Below, one piece after another: positions 1 through 11,075 of a stretch of 64,000 nucleotides of DNA. Origin of the DNA: Paraescarpia echinospica (lineage: Eukaryota > Annelida > Polychaeta > Sabellida > Siboglinidae); contig CM034531.1 in NCBI GenBank assembly GCA_020002185.1, positions 84,442,183-84,506,182 of the forward strand. The letters are read 5' to 3'. The position numbers were made by a program, and so were the translations under genes. The notes under the pieces are model-generated. The model was not told where the DNA came from. It saw nothing but the letters and a program-made list of their open reading frames with translations, and made no database searches. The stretch's first letter is position 1. Every line of letters begins with the position of its first letter.

Positions 1-619
1 GCCACTCCTTCTCCAGTTAGCAGGATGTAATGTAACATGAATTCAAGCAATAGATGTTTTTATTCCCTTTAAGGGTTATGATGAAGTACAATGTTTACAG
101 GTTTACTGTTCATTTACTGCACCACATCTTGCATTTAGAGGAATAATTATAATAGAAAATAAAATGTTGTGGCACATATTTTTTATATATGCATCAATGA
201 GAAACCGGGAATTACTTTTCTGTGGCCTAGGAATAACTAATTTCAATTAACTTTCTGCTTATATAAAACAACTGCATAAAAATAAATATCCATACAAGAC
301 ACAGACTCCGCATGTGACAGATGTTTTGGAAAGGGGAATAGTGTTCTGTTTCTGGTACAAGGTGCTGTGTTTGTTGACCCAAGCTTCTGCCAGTGACCAA
401 TTACAGATTAGTCATACTTCCTACCACCAGCCACAGTGACCCAAGCCTCTGCCAGTGACCAATTACAGATTAGTCACACTTTAACCAGCCAGCTACAGTT
501 AGGTGTGACAGATGTTGTGGGAAAACGATTAGTGGAACAAAAGGACTGGAAGCCTGCTAGAGCTGCTGCTACAGTAGACCATTTAGTTAACAAATTTAAC
601 ATTTTAGGGGACATTTGGA
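1..619. other. Intergenic or intronic DNA with a two-copy short direct repeat
   Basis: No gene is recognisable. Bases about 380-420 and 438-480 are near-identical direct copies of a segment containing CTGCCAGTGACCAATTACAG. A related GTGACAGATGTTTTGG / GTGACAGATGTTGTGG pair lies at about 314 and 506, so the region looks like an old local duplication. The 66-codon open frame at 436-636 has no recognisable domain and is not called. Confidence 0.4.
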
Positions 620-1062
620 ACCCTTGGAATGATTGAATCAAATACAGATTTATTATGTATAGTGGCACTACCATACGAAATGTCTATGCAAAATTAGAGA
701 AAAAGTTACTTAAGAGTTTTTTAAAAAATAGACAAAATGTGAAAATTTACCAGTTTTGGGGTCCTTTTTGGGGGGTCATTAGGTGCCCTTAGAATGATTC
801 AATCAAATACAGATTTCTTGTGTACAGTGACACTACTACACGAAACGTATATGCAAAATTAGAGAAAAAGTTGCTGAACAGTTTTTGAAAAAAATAGGCA
901 AAATGTTACATTTTTACCAGTTTGGGGGTCCTTGGAGGCCCTAGGGAGCCCTTAGAATGATTCAATCAAATACAGATTTCTTGTGCACAGTGGCAGTGCC
1001 CTAAGATATATCTATGCAAAATTTAAAAAAAAGTTGCTGAACAGTTTCTGAGATACGGTAGC
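620..1062. repeat. Three tandem diverged copies of a ~165-bp repeat
   Basis: Three successive segments (about 620-786, 787-948, 949-1062) each begin with an AGAATGATTCAATCAAATAC-like string. Each then runs through 'cagatttcttgtg', 'tatgcaaaatta' and 'aaaaagttgctgaacag'. The copies differ by substitutions and small indels, and the third is shortened. This is seen directly in the sequence. The repeat family is not identified, and no open reading frame runs through it. Confidence 0.6.
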
Positions 1063-1610
1063 TAAAGGCGGTGTCACGCTTGAACCGGCGTTGCCCGTTT
1101 GTAAAATAAATTACACGAAACCAACACGTCTACCGAATGAGCTACCGAGAACAACGGAAATTCATTGAATGATTTAAGTTGTTATGATAAGTTGTACAAC
1201 TCCTCCTTCATATATCGATATTATGAGATTAAACAACGTTACTTTCTGTACCTGGATACAATATCTGTTTGCTATGTATGTTTATTGGTGTAGATTATTT
1301 CCGGTGGGTTGCAATCGATATAATTATTCTGAAAATGAGCCGAAGCTCCGTGAAACCTCGACGGCTTGTATGCCCATTCGCATCCATTGTTTTGAATAAA
1401 ATTGGATTCATGTGGAACCATAAGATAACTGCTTGTTCAGAATATTGCATAACTCATCCTGTTGCTCGTTTTGACCCAAAAGCTATCCTTACAAACATGT
1501 TCTGAATGCATGCAAGGGGTAAAAACATAATATATACATACAAAAACATAATATATACATACAAATTTAAATGTAAAGATATAAATGGTATATAAATTGT
1601 CTTATATACG
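1063..1610. other. Unassigned spacer, with a degenerate tRNA-like stretch at its start
   Basis: At 1066-1150 the minus strand has a box-A-like GGTAGCTCATTCGGTAG followed about 50 nt later by a box-B-like GGTTCAAGC. The stems do not pair well, so this is at most a tRNA-derived SINE head or pseudogene. The rest is AT-rich with a short duplicated 'aaaacataatatatacatac' near 1521-1560. No coding exon is supported. Confidence 0.3.
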
Positions 1611-3171
1611 TTAACCCTACAGGTGACCACTGGGCCGAATTCGGCCCACGCGATCAGTGCAAAACTGCTCCCGGCCGAATTTTGGCCCGATTCAGTATCT
1701 CTTCTTAAAAAAAATTCGTTTCCGTCACTAGCAACTGACAGGGGAACGCGAGGTATCATTGGAAAGCTGAATTATTATTCTTCCTGTGGCATTTTTATCA
1801 ATGAGTTTTATCGCATCATGATTCAGTAATAGCTAATCACAACCAAGCTTTAAAATGTTGTAGTAGTAGATGCCCAAATATAGCCGATTTTACTACACTC
1901 TGCGTCAGGAATTTACATTCCCATTCATGTGGTTTAAACCGGGAAATGGTAGTACCGATGGAAAGCCCAATGATTGGTCTATCCAAATAAATTTACGTCA
2001 ACGGTCAGCCAATCAGCGTGTGGCTCTCAAACGTCTTCTTGTTGACGCTGGTTTCATTCCATCACGACGAAAGTCTGCCATGTTTTTGTCTCGCTTCGAT
2101 GATATAAGTTGAATTATTTTAAATGTCCACAACAATATATCAACAAAATACATGACAGTATTTCTGGACCAAGTTATTATACTAGTTCAGACAGTTACAC
2201 AGACTTTGGGGGCTGTTTTGAAGTGGATATTACGCAAGTTGCTGGCGAGTAACGTCGTCGGACATCACTGTCTCGCACCCGGACTTGGACCGATTCGGTC
2301 GGCCTACTTGGTCCGCCAACGAAGGATACGATGCATTCAGAGTTCAAACACAACATGTCCTATAACCTGATGACATATATATGTGTAATTAGGAACTGTA
2401 GGTATTACTTATTTTATTGATGTTGAATGGAAATTGATAATACAGTGCAACACGGTTATAACGAACTACTTTGTGGGTAGCTAACGAGTTCGTTATATCC
2501 GTGAATTCGTTATATGCGTGTACGCGTTTACCCGCTAGGTGGCAGTGTTGTGTGTGAGTTTTTAAAGTATTCGCCAAACGCCAAAGATATTTTGTTGTGT
2601 AACAATTATTTAGATGACATATAAGACGGTTACAAATGTTACTATGAAGTGTAGTTATAGCATAAGATCGCAGTCCACCGTCTATGAAAAAGAAACGAAA
2701 TACAGTATGACGTAAACACATGCCATGGCGAGCACGTCGCGTCAAAGCACACAAAAACACGAACTGTGGCAGGATGGAGCCACGGTAACTACTACTTCTT
2801 GTACAGCACACACAGAATGACACCAGTTAAGCTGCTTCGAAGAAGTCCTCCATTGTTGTTGGCTAGGGCACCAGATAACAGGAAAATAGACAATGACACA
2901 TACAACCAATTAGCTAGTAGTAGGGTGAAAAAAATAGTTTTTTGCATTTATTTTTGATAAATTTTAAACAGTTATATCTTCATGATTATTTGATGTTATG
3001 CAAATATCATCACTGCATAATAATAAAGGGTCTTTTTACCAACAAAATGATAGCTCAATCATATTTCTGCGATTAGTATTAGCAAAGTTGTGATTTTTTA
3101 AAAGGACCCCTACAAATAGCTCCAAATAGTGTACACCGTGAAAGTTTACTATTGGTCACCTGTAGGGTTAA
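1611..3171 (+). mobile_element. piggyBac-like non-autonomous transposon, family A copy 1 (TTAA-flanked)
   Basis: The element is bounded by TTAA at 1611-1614 and 3168-3171. Its ends are perfect inverted repeats, CCCTACAGGTGACCA and TGGTCACCTGTAGGG. TTAA target duplication with CCC-starting termini is the signature of the piggyBac superfamily. A perfect 16-bp palindrome, GGGCCGAATTCGGCCC, lies just inside the left end (1632-1647). No transposase is encoded. An 80-codon frame at 1870-2112 is partly kept in the other copies but looks incidental. A pogo-like fragment from about 2443 interrupts the element. Copies 2 and 3 are at 5,062-5,700 and 23,294-24,754, and a distant relative is at 17,223-18,243. 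Confidence 0.85.
2441..2880 (+). mobile_element. pogo/Tigger-like 5' fragment nested in the family A element
   Basis: At TA (2441-2442) the family A sequence is interrupted by CAGTGCAACACGGTTATAAC. This resembles the terminal inverted repeats of Tc1/mariner-class pogo (Tigger) elements, which start CAG and contain 'cgttataacg' after a TA target. Copy 3 of family A (near 24,090) lacks this sequence, and family A sequence resumes near 2,881. The matching right end is not seen, so the fragment is truncated. Similar opposite-end sequences occur near 8,757 and 28,716. The assignment to pogo rests on terminal sequence only. Confidence 0.5.
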
Positions 3172-3824
3172 AGTACATTTATGCTGATACATTATCGACA
3201 TTTTAATGTTGTATACATTTTCTAAAGACATACATATTTATGCAACAGGAGTCATCTAAATATAAATTATAAGTGACAGACATTGTCCTACAACCAGGCC
3301 TTTCCTGCAGCCAGAGATGGTGACATAACATCTAGCCACAGTGCAGATGTCCTTACCAGGTATTCACAATGCCTACTCAGGCGCCTCAGGAGTTTTCTGG
3401 GGGACCGTCCCAAGATACTCAAGATTCTGTGACTTATTTACCCTTATGATTGGAGTACAAACTGCATCCTCCAAGGGTAGAATTATAGACCTTGCCAACA
3501 CAAACTAACAAATACATCTACATAAGCTGTTTTTTCTAAATGATTGTAATTTTCTTTCTGTGGTATGGATCAACAGTTTCATGCTTATGGAAAATACATC
3601 GGCTTACGTCACGTATAGATGTCACACCTCATTTTCTGCGACACTGGCTCAATTAAATTTTCTCTGGATGTTGGCCCAGTTTCCAACCAAATCTGATAAC
3701 CGATGGTTCAGTTGGCTCTGTGTCATTGTTATGTCATTGTCAACACTTCACGGACAGTAGAGACAGTGATAGTTGAAAACAGTTGACAATAACAACACAG
3801 AACAAGGCACCTTTAGCACCAAGG
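3172..3824. other. Unassigned spacer
   Basis: No gene or known repeat is recognised. A short stretch at about 3,308-3,358 is somewhat GC-richer and flanked by CTGCAG and AGGTATT, like splice sites, but it is only about 50 nt long and is not called. The open frame at 3,560-3,760 has no recognisable domain. Confidence 0.3.
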
Positions 3825-4980
3825 GTTATTTACAGAGCCGGTAGAAGTAATTTGATTTTGTACTTGAGTAAAAGTACAAGTAACTAAGAAAAAAGATACT
3901 CAAGTAAAGTATTTTTTTTAAATGTACTTGAAGTACAAGTAAAACGTAAACAAATGTACTTGAAGTAAACCTAAAAATACTTTTCTCAAGTAACTTATAA
4001 AAAGGCAGACACAGCCATCCGTTGCAAGTCAAACAAAACATTCACAAGGTCATTTTGCATATAAACCAAACAAGAGCTTTATTTAACTAAAGTGTTACAC
4101 AAAATAACGCATGAACATTTTAGTTAGTTGAGTTCATACTGAAAAAAATCAAACTACAAATCATAGTTGAACCATTATTTTTCATGACCAATTAAGGCAA
4201 CTTCTAACAAATCAGCTAGTATAAAGTATAAATCAAAAAAATAAATATCTTCAACTTTCTTCTAAGTTTAATAACATCTATTCAACTAGTTAACTTCTTG
4301 TTCTGGTTTGCATCAGTTTGTGCTGTTGTCAGTGTTGACCTTTTGGGTAAGCGCGGACCGTGGTTGAAACAGCACATGTTGATGCAAACCGGAACCATAT
4401 TTGGCCCTTAACAGTGCCATAAAATGCAATATTGTATAACACTGGATGTGGCTCGATGGCGATGTCTTGTTGATATCTTGTACATTGAACATATCTGATA
4501 CACTGGTGCACACAACAAGCATAATTAGTTTAACGTTGTTCCTGTTTATAAGCTACATCTTGAACACTGATAACAAAAACAGTGTTGTTGTTGTAACTGT
4601 TTAAATGGCTCAACAAAGTATTTGCAATGTTCATGCCACCTGGTGATCATTCCGGTTAATGGTAGTGAATTGCCCAATCAGAAAATGCTACTGTGTGCTG
4701 TTCCCACTGATATCTATAAATAAATCTGTGCCGGCGGCAATCAGTTTCAGCTTCCGGCATCGATCACGTGTTGAAAACATTTTAGGAGCTTCAAAAAATT
4801 AACACACAAATTATGAATGCTTCGCTACATTCTGGAAAAGTACACATTATTTGTACTTCGTTACAAAAGTACTTCCAAAAAATTGTAGGTCTACTTCATT
4901 ACTCAAGAAAAGTAACCTTTTCTACTTAAATAAAGTAATGAAGTAAATGTACTTCGTTACATATCAGCTCTGGTCATTTA
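3825..4980. mobile_element. hAT-type non-autonomous transposon
   Basis: The left terminus CAGAGCCG starts at 3833 and the right terminus CAGCTCTG ends at 4972, an imperfect inverted pair of the hAT type. The subterminal regions are rich in 'aagtac' / 'gtactt' strings in opposite orientation at the two ends. The flanking 8-mers are GTTATTTA (3825-3832) and GTCATTTA (4973-4980), matching at 7 of 8 positions as expected for an hAT target duplication that has aged slightly. The 1,140-bp interior has no transposase. It is presumably mobilised in trans. Confidence 0.75.
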
Positions 4981-5061
4981 AGGTACAAAGATTGTTTTTT
5001 TATCCTTAAATCATGTTTTGTATCGTATAAGCAATTAATTCTTCATCACCAAATGTGCTTT

Positions 5062-5700
5062 AACCGCGATCAGTGCAAAAGTGCTTCCGGCCGAACTTCG
5101 GCCCAATTCAGTTTCATTCTTTAAAAAAAAAAATGGTTTCCGTCACTAGCAACTCACAGGGGAACGCGAGGTATCATTGGAAAGCTGAATTATTCTTATT
5201 CCTGTGGAATTTTTATTAATGAGTTGTATCGCGTCATGATTCAGTAATAGCAAATCACAACCAAGCTTTAAAATGTCGTAGTAGTAGATGCCCAAATATG
5301 GCCGATTTTACTACGCTCTGCGTCAGGAATTTACATTCCCATTCACATGGTTTAAACCGGGAAATGGAAGTACCGATGGAAAGCCCAATGATTGGTCTAT
5401 CCAAATAAATTTTTGTCAACGGTCAGCCAATCAGCGGATGGCTCTAAAACATCTTCTTGTTGAAGCTGGTTTCATTCCATCACGACGAAAGTCCGCCATG
5501 TTTTTTGTCTCGCTTCGATGATATAAGGTGAATTATTTCAAATGTCCACGTCAATATATCAGCAAAATACATAACAGTATTTGTGGACCAAGTTATTATA
5601 CTAGTTCAGACAGTTACACAGACTTTGGGGGCTGTTTTGAAGTGAATATTATGCAAGTTGCTGGTGAGTAACGTCTCCGGACATCGCTGTCTCGCACCCA
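5062..5700 (+). mobile_element. Family A TTAA element, copy 2 (both ends lost)
   Basis: The sequence matches the interior of family A copies 1 and 3 over about 640 bp ('cagtgcaaaagtgcttccggcc' onward, then 'tatcattggaaagctgaat'). At the left, TTAACC runs directly into GCGATCAGTGC, so the inverted repeat and palindrome are missing. At the right, homology stops near 'gtctcgcaccc' and no AGGGTTAA follows. It is a deletion derivative, not a mobile copy. Confidence 0.75.
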
Positions 5701-6780
5701 CACTTTTTACATCAATTTTACTATTATAGTATCCGCCCATAATAAATCAGAATGCTGGTGTAGTTGATGTTGAATTTCTGGTTTATGACAGTGGTGGGAA
5801 CAAAAAAGTCGTCCAGACTTATGACACTACGTCATGACACTACTCGGCACTTGTATCTAATCTGGACCCTTTTGAAGCCCAAATAGCAACCCGGTTTGCA
5901 CAAGTCTGCACCATGCGCATAAAATGAGCGATATAATGGCACTAAGACGCAATATTCTTAAACATAAAATTATACATAAGATAATGTTGAATGATGGAAC
6001 TAACTTACTAAGGTATCAAAGTTAGGCAAAACCCAAGTTATTACGACAAAATCAAAGTGCATCGGTCCGGATTCGACACAAATGCCTACAACTAGTAAGA
6101 CAAATCTATTTAACTAATGTTCTATGCCGTTTTTTAGCAAAACAAGGAATGTGATATCTTTGTGCTAATTATATAAAACATATTCCGACAAAGTTGTGCA
6201 AACACTGTTGGGAAAGTTTATTTGAGTGAAGTACTTACGAATATAAACCACCGAAGTTCATTTCTCGTAACAGACGCCTATTGCCAAAAAGCGTATGTAA
6301 TAACGGATTATCAGTAATCGAGCTAGGCAATTATATGTTTGCACAGAATGTGGATGTACTAAACAACTTACTGTTTTATAAAAAGGACACCATCTGTGAA
6401 ACGTTCTTGCGATTGATAGAAGCATACTTTTGTGATATTCCAGAAATTACTTTAAATAACTGCATTGCATAGCATGCCAGCAACAAATAAAGTATAATCT
6501 TTGGAATAGAAACCACCAATTTAATATCATATGATCATAACACTGTGATATGATAATCATTTAAAGTTGGGGGAAAAGAGTTTTCAGACGATACTCCTGT
6601 CGTGTGGTAGCAAGGCCTAAGGTTAGGGCAAGGATAACATCACGACAAACAAGTGCCAGTGGTTAAGTGGAAATCATGATTACTGACTTCTATTAACCAT
6701 TACTACATTTATAAGTAGGCCCCTAGTGTAAACATGTTTACATGCTATCTTGTTTTATATCTTCCCCTCTATATTCAAGA
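5701..6780. other. Spacer containing a diverged dispersed repeat (5,877-6,110)
   Basis: Bases about 5,930-6,090 share ordered blocks with 49,255-49,405: 'aagacgcaat', 'acataaa', 'ttaggcaaaac', 'aacggcaaaatc' or a variant of it, and 'gattc-acacaa-tgcc'. An adjacent module at 5,877-5,909 is present at 49,219-49,251 in the opposite orientation. The family is unknown. No gene is recognised in the remainder, including the 63-codon frame at 6,281-6,472. Confidence 0.45.
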
Positions 6781-6783
6781 GTA

Positions 6784-7587
6784 AAGGTTAAAACATACCT
6801 CAGAATGCACCATTTGGACCATTGGACAATTTTTACACAGGGGTCGAGCTGCTGGAAGCACTGCGTGTCCATGGTCTGCTTGCCTGCGGGACTGTACGCG
6901 CAAACCGCAGGGGTCTGCCAGCAAACTTGCTCCCACGGAACATACAACTGCAGAGAGGAGAGTTCCGCGTGGCACAGAAAGATGACCTGATGTGTTTGGT
7001 CTGGATAGACACAAAGTCAGTGCTCATCTTGTCGAACTACCACCACCCGGCAGCTCGTGGCACCGTAGAGCGACGCAATGCACAGGGAGTGCGTGGACCC
7101 GTCATTGTACCGAAGGCACTGGAGGACTACCGGATCCACATGAAGGGAGTGGACCTGTGTCATCAGATGACTGGGTACCATCTGATCAACCACAGATCAA
7201 AGAAGTGGTAGAGACGGCTGTATTTCTACCTTCAGATGGTAGCAGTACACAATTCCTACATCGTCGCCAAAGAGTCGAACCTGGCAGAAGCAGCGGCACA
7301 GTGGCCTGTCTTCCAGGACTTCGTAGAAGATTTGTCACTGGAACTGATCGGTGATATCAGATCAGCACGAGCGGCCCCCCCTTGTACTAGCACCTCACCG
7401 TGCCACAGCTCTTCACGAAATAGGGCCCATGTACGAGCGATACAAGACATGTCGCGAGTGTTCGCTGCGAGCAGGCCGAGGTGAACGCCGTGGCGTTAAG
7501 AAGTACGGTTGCCGCCAGTGCCAGGAACCAGTTCACCAAACTGGAACCTGTGTGGCAGATCACACAAGAAGACACATGGTGGACTAG
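6784..7587 (+). pseudogene. piggyBac transposase, C-terminal half, decayed
   Basis: The translated sequence matches the DDE_Tnp_1_7 (piggyBac) transposase. It has DNFYT (which carries the second catalytic Asp in this family), then LACGTVRANRRGLP, LVWIDTK, KGVD (third catalytic Asp) and INHRSKKW. Next comes MVAVHNSYIVAK and a terminal cysteine-rich domain (CREC...CRQC...TGTC...H). The N-terminal half, including the first catalytic Asp, is absent. The frame is broken by a TAG at 7,210-7,212 where a Trp is expected, and by a frame change near the C-run at about 7,372-7,381. No TTAA-flanked termini were found around it. It is not demonstrably the source of the TTAA elements in the window, though it belongs to the superfamily that would mobilise them. 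Confidence 0.85.
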
Positions 7588-7599
7588 ATGAGAGTGGCC

Positions 7600-8340
7600 A
7601 GTGTGTTGGGAAGACAGTTGTTGCTGTGAACCTGTGATACAATGAGAATTAATGTTTCGCTTTTATGAATGTAATAAAATAATACATTTCATGATATGAG
7701 ATGTTTCTAAGATCCTTTATTTGTATATTTGTATTCTTGCTAGTTATTGAAATGAACACTAACATGATGTGTAGTCATCTGTAGTTTCCATACCAAATTT
7801 CATAATTCGACCCTTTATAAATTCGTACAAGTGTACTACAAAATCGGACACTACAGATCTATTATCCATTAGATCTTTTTAATTTGTTTGGCATTTTATC
7901 CTTGAGATAATAATCTGTAATATAAAAAAACTTGCTCATTGATAAGATGCTTCCTTCATGGTGTAAATATCAGTTGAAACCCCAAATTACAAACAACAAG
8001 TTCAGTTTCATTTTATTGGTACAACTTTCATACATTGTTACATATAGTAAGTATGAGAACATTACAAAGTTATCTACATCACTGCAAGGCATGTTTTATC
8101 TTCATTACAATGAAGTTATGGCCATTTCAACTGAAGCCCTATCGTTTTCTGATGCTCAAACAGAATATTAATTTGTTAACCGCATATGAATTGGAGAATC
8201 GTAATATTGTTTGGCACGGTAAATGTGCTTTGTAAATTGGTATTTTGATATTGATTGAAAGACAAAGTTAAGCCAATCGTGAGCATACTTATAGCTTTAA
8301 ATCCTTAATCAACTCTAACACAGCATTTGTCAAATCATTT
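7600..8340. other. AT-rich spacer
   Basis: Nothing is recognisable. There is an AATAAA-like string just after the transposase remnant (about 7,675-7,680), which could be its old polyadenylation signal. The overlapping open frames at 7,932-8,235 show no domain and are not called. Confidence 0.3.
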
Positions 8341-8559
8341 GCATATTCGGCTGCTGAGTGCCGGGTCATTATTTTAGATCTTACGTCAACGGTACCATAT
8401 TATCGTTCAGTTGACCTTGGCTTGTTGGTCCATTGTTTATTTAAAAAACGGTACACAATTCGTGAATTTAATTCAGTTCAAAATTCAACTGTGTCCAACA
8501 CTGTATGACATTTAAACAGAATACACATTGACGTTGGGTGGCAGTTTAATAAGCTTCAT

Positions 8560-8757
8560 AAACTGCGTATAGACTGTGCGACGTGCACAATTTGGCTTCG
8601 ATGGCGTTCTTCGTGCAGCAGCGGAGTCGCCGTCGGTCGTCATCGTAGCGCCCCCGACGGCAGATACGGGAACGCATCATGTTTATAACGCGCCCCGTTT
8701 ATAACACGGATTCATTTCGTGGACCCGACTACAGCGTTATAACGAGGCACGACTGTA
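8560..8757. mobile_element. pogo/Tigger-like 3' end fragment
   Basis: The segment ends in GTTATAACGAGGCACGACTG followed by TA, the inverse of a pogo-type terminus (CAGTCGTGCCTCGTTATAAC). Just upstream are two more 'tttataacgc'/'tttataacac' strings. Only this end is identifiable; the left boundary is arbitrary. It is related to, but not the direct partner of, the fragment at 2,441. Confidence 0.45.
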
Positions 8758-8949
8758 TATCATAAAAACTAAAATACAACATTTCAACGAACTCAGTTAT
8801 AAATAGGCCTACATGTATCCTTTGAAACAATCAGTTATAATATTACCCAAGACCATGTTAAAGAAAACCATGTTTCTAGTCCGGACACTTTGAAAGGAAG
8901 AGAAAGAAATGTTATTTACTATTTATGAATCTTGCTATTGTAAGCTGAG

Positions 8950-9390
8950 TACATACAACTACATTGTTTTGCAGTGTTCTGCCTAGGTCGAATTTGCAGG
9001 GCGTTAGGCCCTGCGCTTTTTCAGTGATGCCCTGGTACCCAAAAAAGGCAAAAAGAACGCCTTACCTTTTTTATGCGACGCCCTGCTATATTTTGCACAT
9101 AACCCTACTCGTGGCTACACGATCATGTATATTATTATTAATTTGTGAGCGCCCTGATCTCGAAACGCATCCCGATCGCGTCACACGCGCGATTAGATTG
9201 TACCCAACTGAGTGCATCCCGCAATCGGGAATGGATGCGTCACGGGATCGGGGCGCTTGCAGACGATCGAGTGTCTGCAAGCGCCCTGATGTCAACTATG
9301 TATCCCGATCGTGCCACGCGGCCATTTCAATTGTTCAAGCACCCCTATCTCTACTCCTATCCCGGTCGCCATTAAATTCTTAATCGTGTG
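8950..9390. other. GC-rich island with a perfect 14-bp inverted repeat
   Basis: Within AT-rich surroundings, 9,140-9,310 is rich in CG, GATCG and GCGCC. A perfect hairpin has arms GGGCGCTTGCAGAC (9,251-9,264) and GTCTGCAAGCGCCC (9,273-9,286) around an 8-nt loop. 'gcgccctgat' also recurs at about 9,148 and 9,281. The open frames here have no recognisable domain. The island may be an old transposon end or a regulatory or structured element; its function is unknown. Confidence 0.4.
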
Positions 9391-9867
9391 TGTCAAAAAT
9401 ATTAAATACGTTGATTTGAAGAGACGCCAACCTTCAAAAGTGGATTAACCAGAGCGACAGACTTTCGCGAAGCGCCTCAACTGTACATATCGCCAAGCAT
9501 TCCTTATTTTGTTCGTATCTTCAAAAGTTAAAGTCTAATCGCCGTGAGACTTCTACCGTTAGATTAGTCATTATATTCTTAATCTTGATCTGAGGAGGCA
9601 CCAAATTTCGCAAGTCAGTAGACCAGCCTGTTCATGACAGACTTTCAAAGTGTGATTAAAAAAATGTTTTATTCATACTCTTTATTTGTTAATGTACCGT
9701 TATATAATTATAAGTAACGACGTTTAGTAAAACATAGCTCAACAATAGTAGTGACTAATTGCGTATTGTCCATTTTCAAAGAACTTGCTCCTCCTCAATA
9801 TGCAATGACCCACCGGCACATGCTCATGCTCGTTGCAAGGTGTGGCGTTTCTAGGTCACGACATCAC

Positions 9868-9893
9868 GTGTGTGTGTGTGTGTGTGTGTGTGT
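9868..9893. repeat. (GT)n microsatellite
   Basis: An uninterrupted GT dinucleotide run of about 26 bp. Confidence 0.9.
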
Positions 9894-10154
9894 AATGGAC
9901 TAGCCAAGGGTGCTAAGGTTTCTGGCGGCTAGCGTCTTCTTTTGTCAAAGCGTTTAGCAGTAGCTACCTGTAATAATTTTTATTCGGAGGAAGGTTTCAA
10001 ACTAATAATAATTACTTTTTTCTGGTTATTGACCGATTGTTTAAAATGACATTGTGTGTGGGTAGTTTTTCTGTAAATAAAATGGAATTTTACAAATTAG
10101 CAATGCATGTCTGTATTATTTTAATGTTTGACATCACACTTTTTACTATTTGCA

Positions 10155-10710
10155 GTGTAATATATCTCAATTTCTGTTCAGCCTAGCCCAACAATATCTT
10201 GCATACCTATTGCTTATATAATAGTCTCTGAGAATATTAAATATGATGTGAATTTATACATAAAATGTTATGTCATGCTGGGTATCGTGTTTTGCAAATT
10301 CCAATTTAGTTAAATAAAATATGTTGTATTGTCTATATAAATATACCATATAATCATTCATTTGTCCACATTTATATTTATTTGTCATTTTTCAAAATTA
10401 CTATGTTGCTTGTATATTTTTAATTTTCAAAATCGAACATAACAGTACATCTCAATTTTTGTTAAACCTATCCCAAAGAAATTTGGCACACCACAATTAC
10501 CTGTATAATATTCTGTATGTATATTGAATATTATGCAGATTGACACAAATTAAAAAACTATCTAAAGCTAAATATTGTGTTTTGTTCTACAAATGCTTGC
10601 CCAAGCCAATATTATAATGCATAAATATACGTATACACTGTGTACATAATATACTATATGTAAGTAGTATGATATTAAACTACAAGCTGTACACTGCTAC
10701 TATGTCTTGT
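10155..10710. repeat. Two diverged ~285-bp direct repeats in AT-rich DNA
   Basis: The segment beginning 'aatatatctcaatttctgtt' (about 10,158) is matched by 'cagtacatctcaatttttgtt' (about 10,443). In both copies this is followed in order by 'cctataa-ata.tctgt/gag', 'atattaaata/atattgaata', a gap, and 'tgtgttttg'. The divergence is high, so this is an old tandem duplication. No coding capacity is seen. Confidence 0.4.
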
Positions 10711-10829
10711 TAACTATTTAATTTAGTCGCATGTCACAACTGCCTTTTTAACCATTGCTTACAGTGCTCTACGTGCCCTTTACTAAAATGGCACACTGCC
10801 CTTTTGAAAACCGGGGCAAAACACTGTTA
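10711..10829. repeat. Left ~115-bp direct repeat flanking the DIRS element
   Basis: This segment (AACTATTTAAT..., TGCCCTTT, AATGGCACACTGCCCTTTTG, then 'aacactg') is repeated in the same orientation, diverged, at 16,619-16,733 (AACTATTTAATCACG..., AATGGCACCCTGCGCTTTTG, 'aacactgg'). The DIRS element lies exactly between them. The repeat may be part of an older tandem sequence into which the element inserted. Confidence 0.55.
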
Positions 10830-10832
10830 AAT

Positions 10833-11027
10833 CTATATTTTTAGAATTAAAATATGTATTTACAAGTAACATACTTACCTGGCTCCGTCGCTTCACAAGG
10901 TGCAATACACTTGGCTGCCCCCCAAGTTGCTCGCCAAAAATAATAATCAAAATGAAATATGACCCATCCCTGCAGCTCCCACCACCCTCACCCATCACTG
11001 AATCACCCCCTCTTCCCACTTGGCTAA
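10833..11027 (-). repeat. DIRS inverted terminal repeat, 3' end of the element
   Basis: The core (10,879-11,027) carries CTCCGTCGCTTCACAAGGTG, then 'gttgctcgccaaaaataataatc' and 'cacccatcactgaatcac'. It is an inverted copy of 16,441-16,585 with a few mismatches and a small indel in the CAGCTCCCACCACC region. The outermost 46 bp (10,833-10,878) are not in the other terminal repeat but are matched inversely by the internal complementary region. Confidence 0.85.
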
Positions 11028-11075
11028 CAGTGATGGGTTATCTCCCAATAGCGGGGAAGGAGGGAGGGTAATATG

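Noticed and set aside
1870..2112. 80-codon frame preserved in three family A elements
   Set aside because: It is shortened differently in copies 2 and 3, has no recognisable domain, and lies in a non-autonomous element; preservation reflects recent shared origin.
3308..3360. Short exon between CTGCAG and AGGTATT
   Set aside because: Too short, two frames contain stops, and there is no composition shift convincing enough to separate it from chance.
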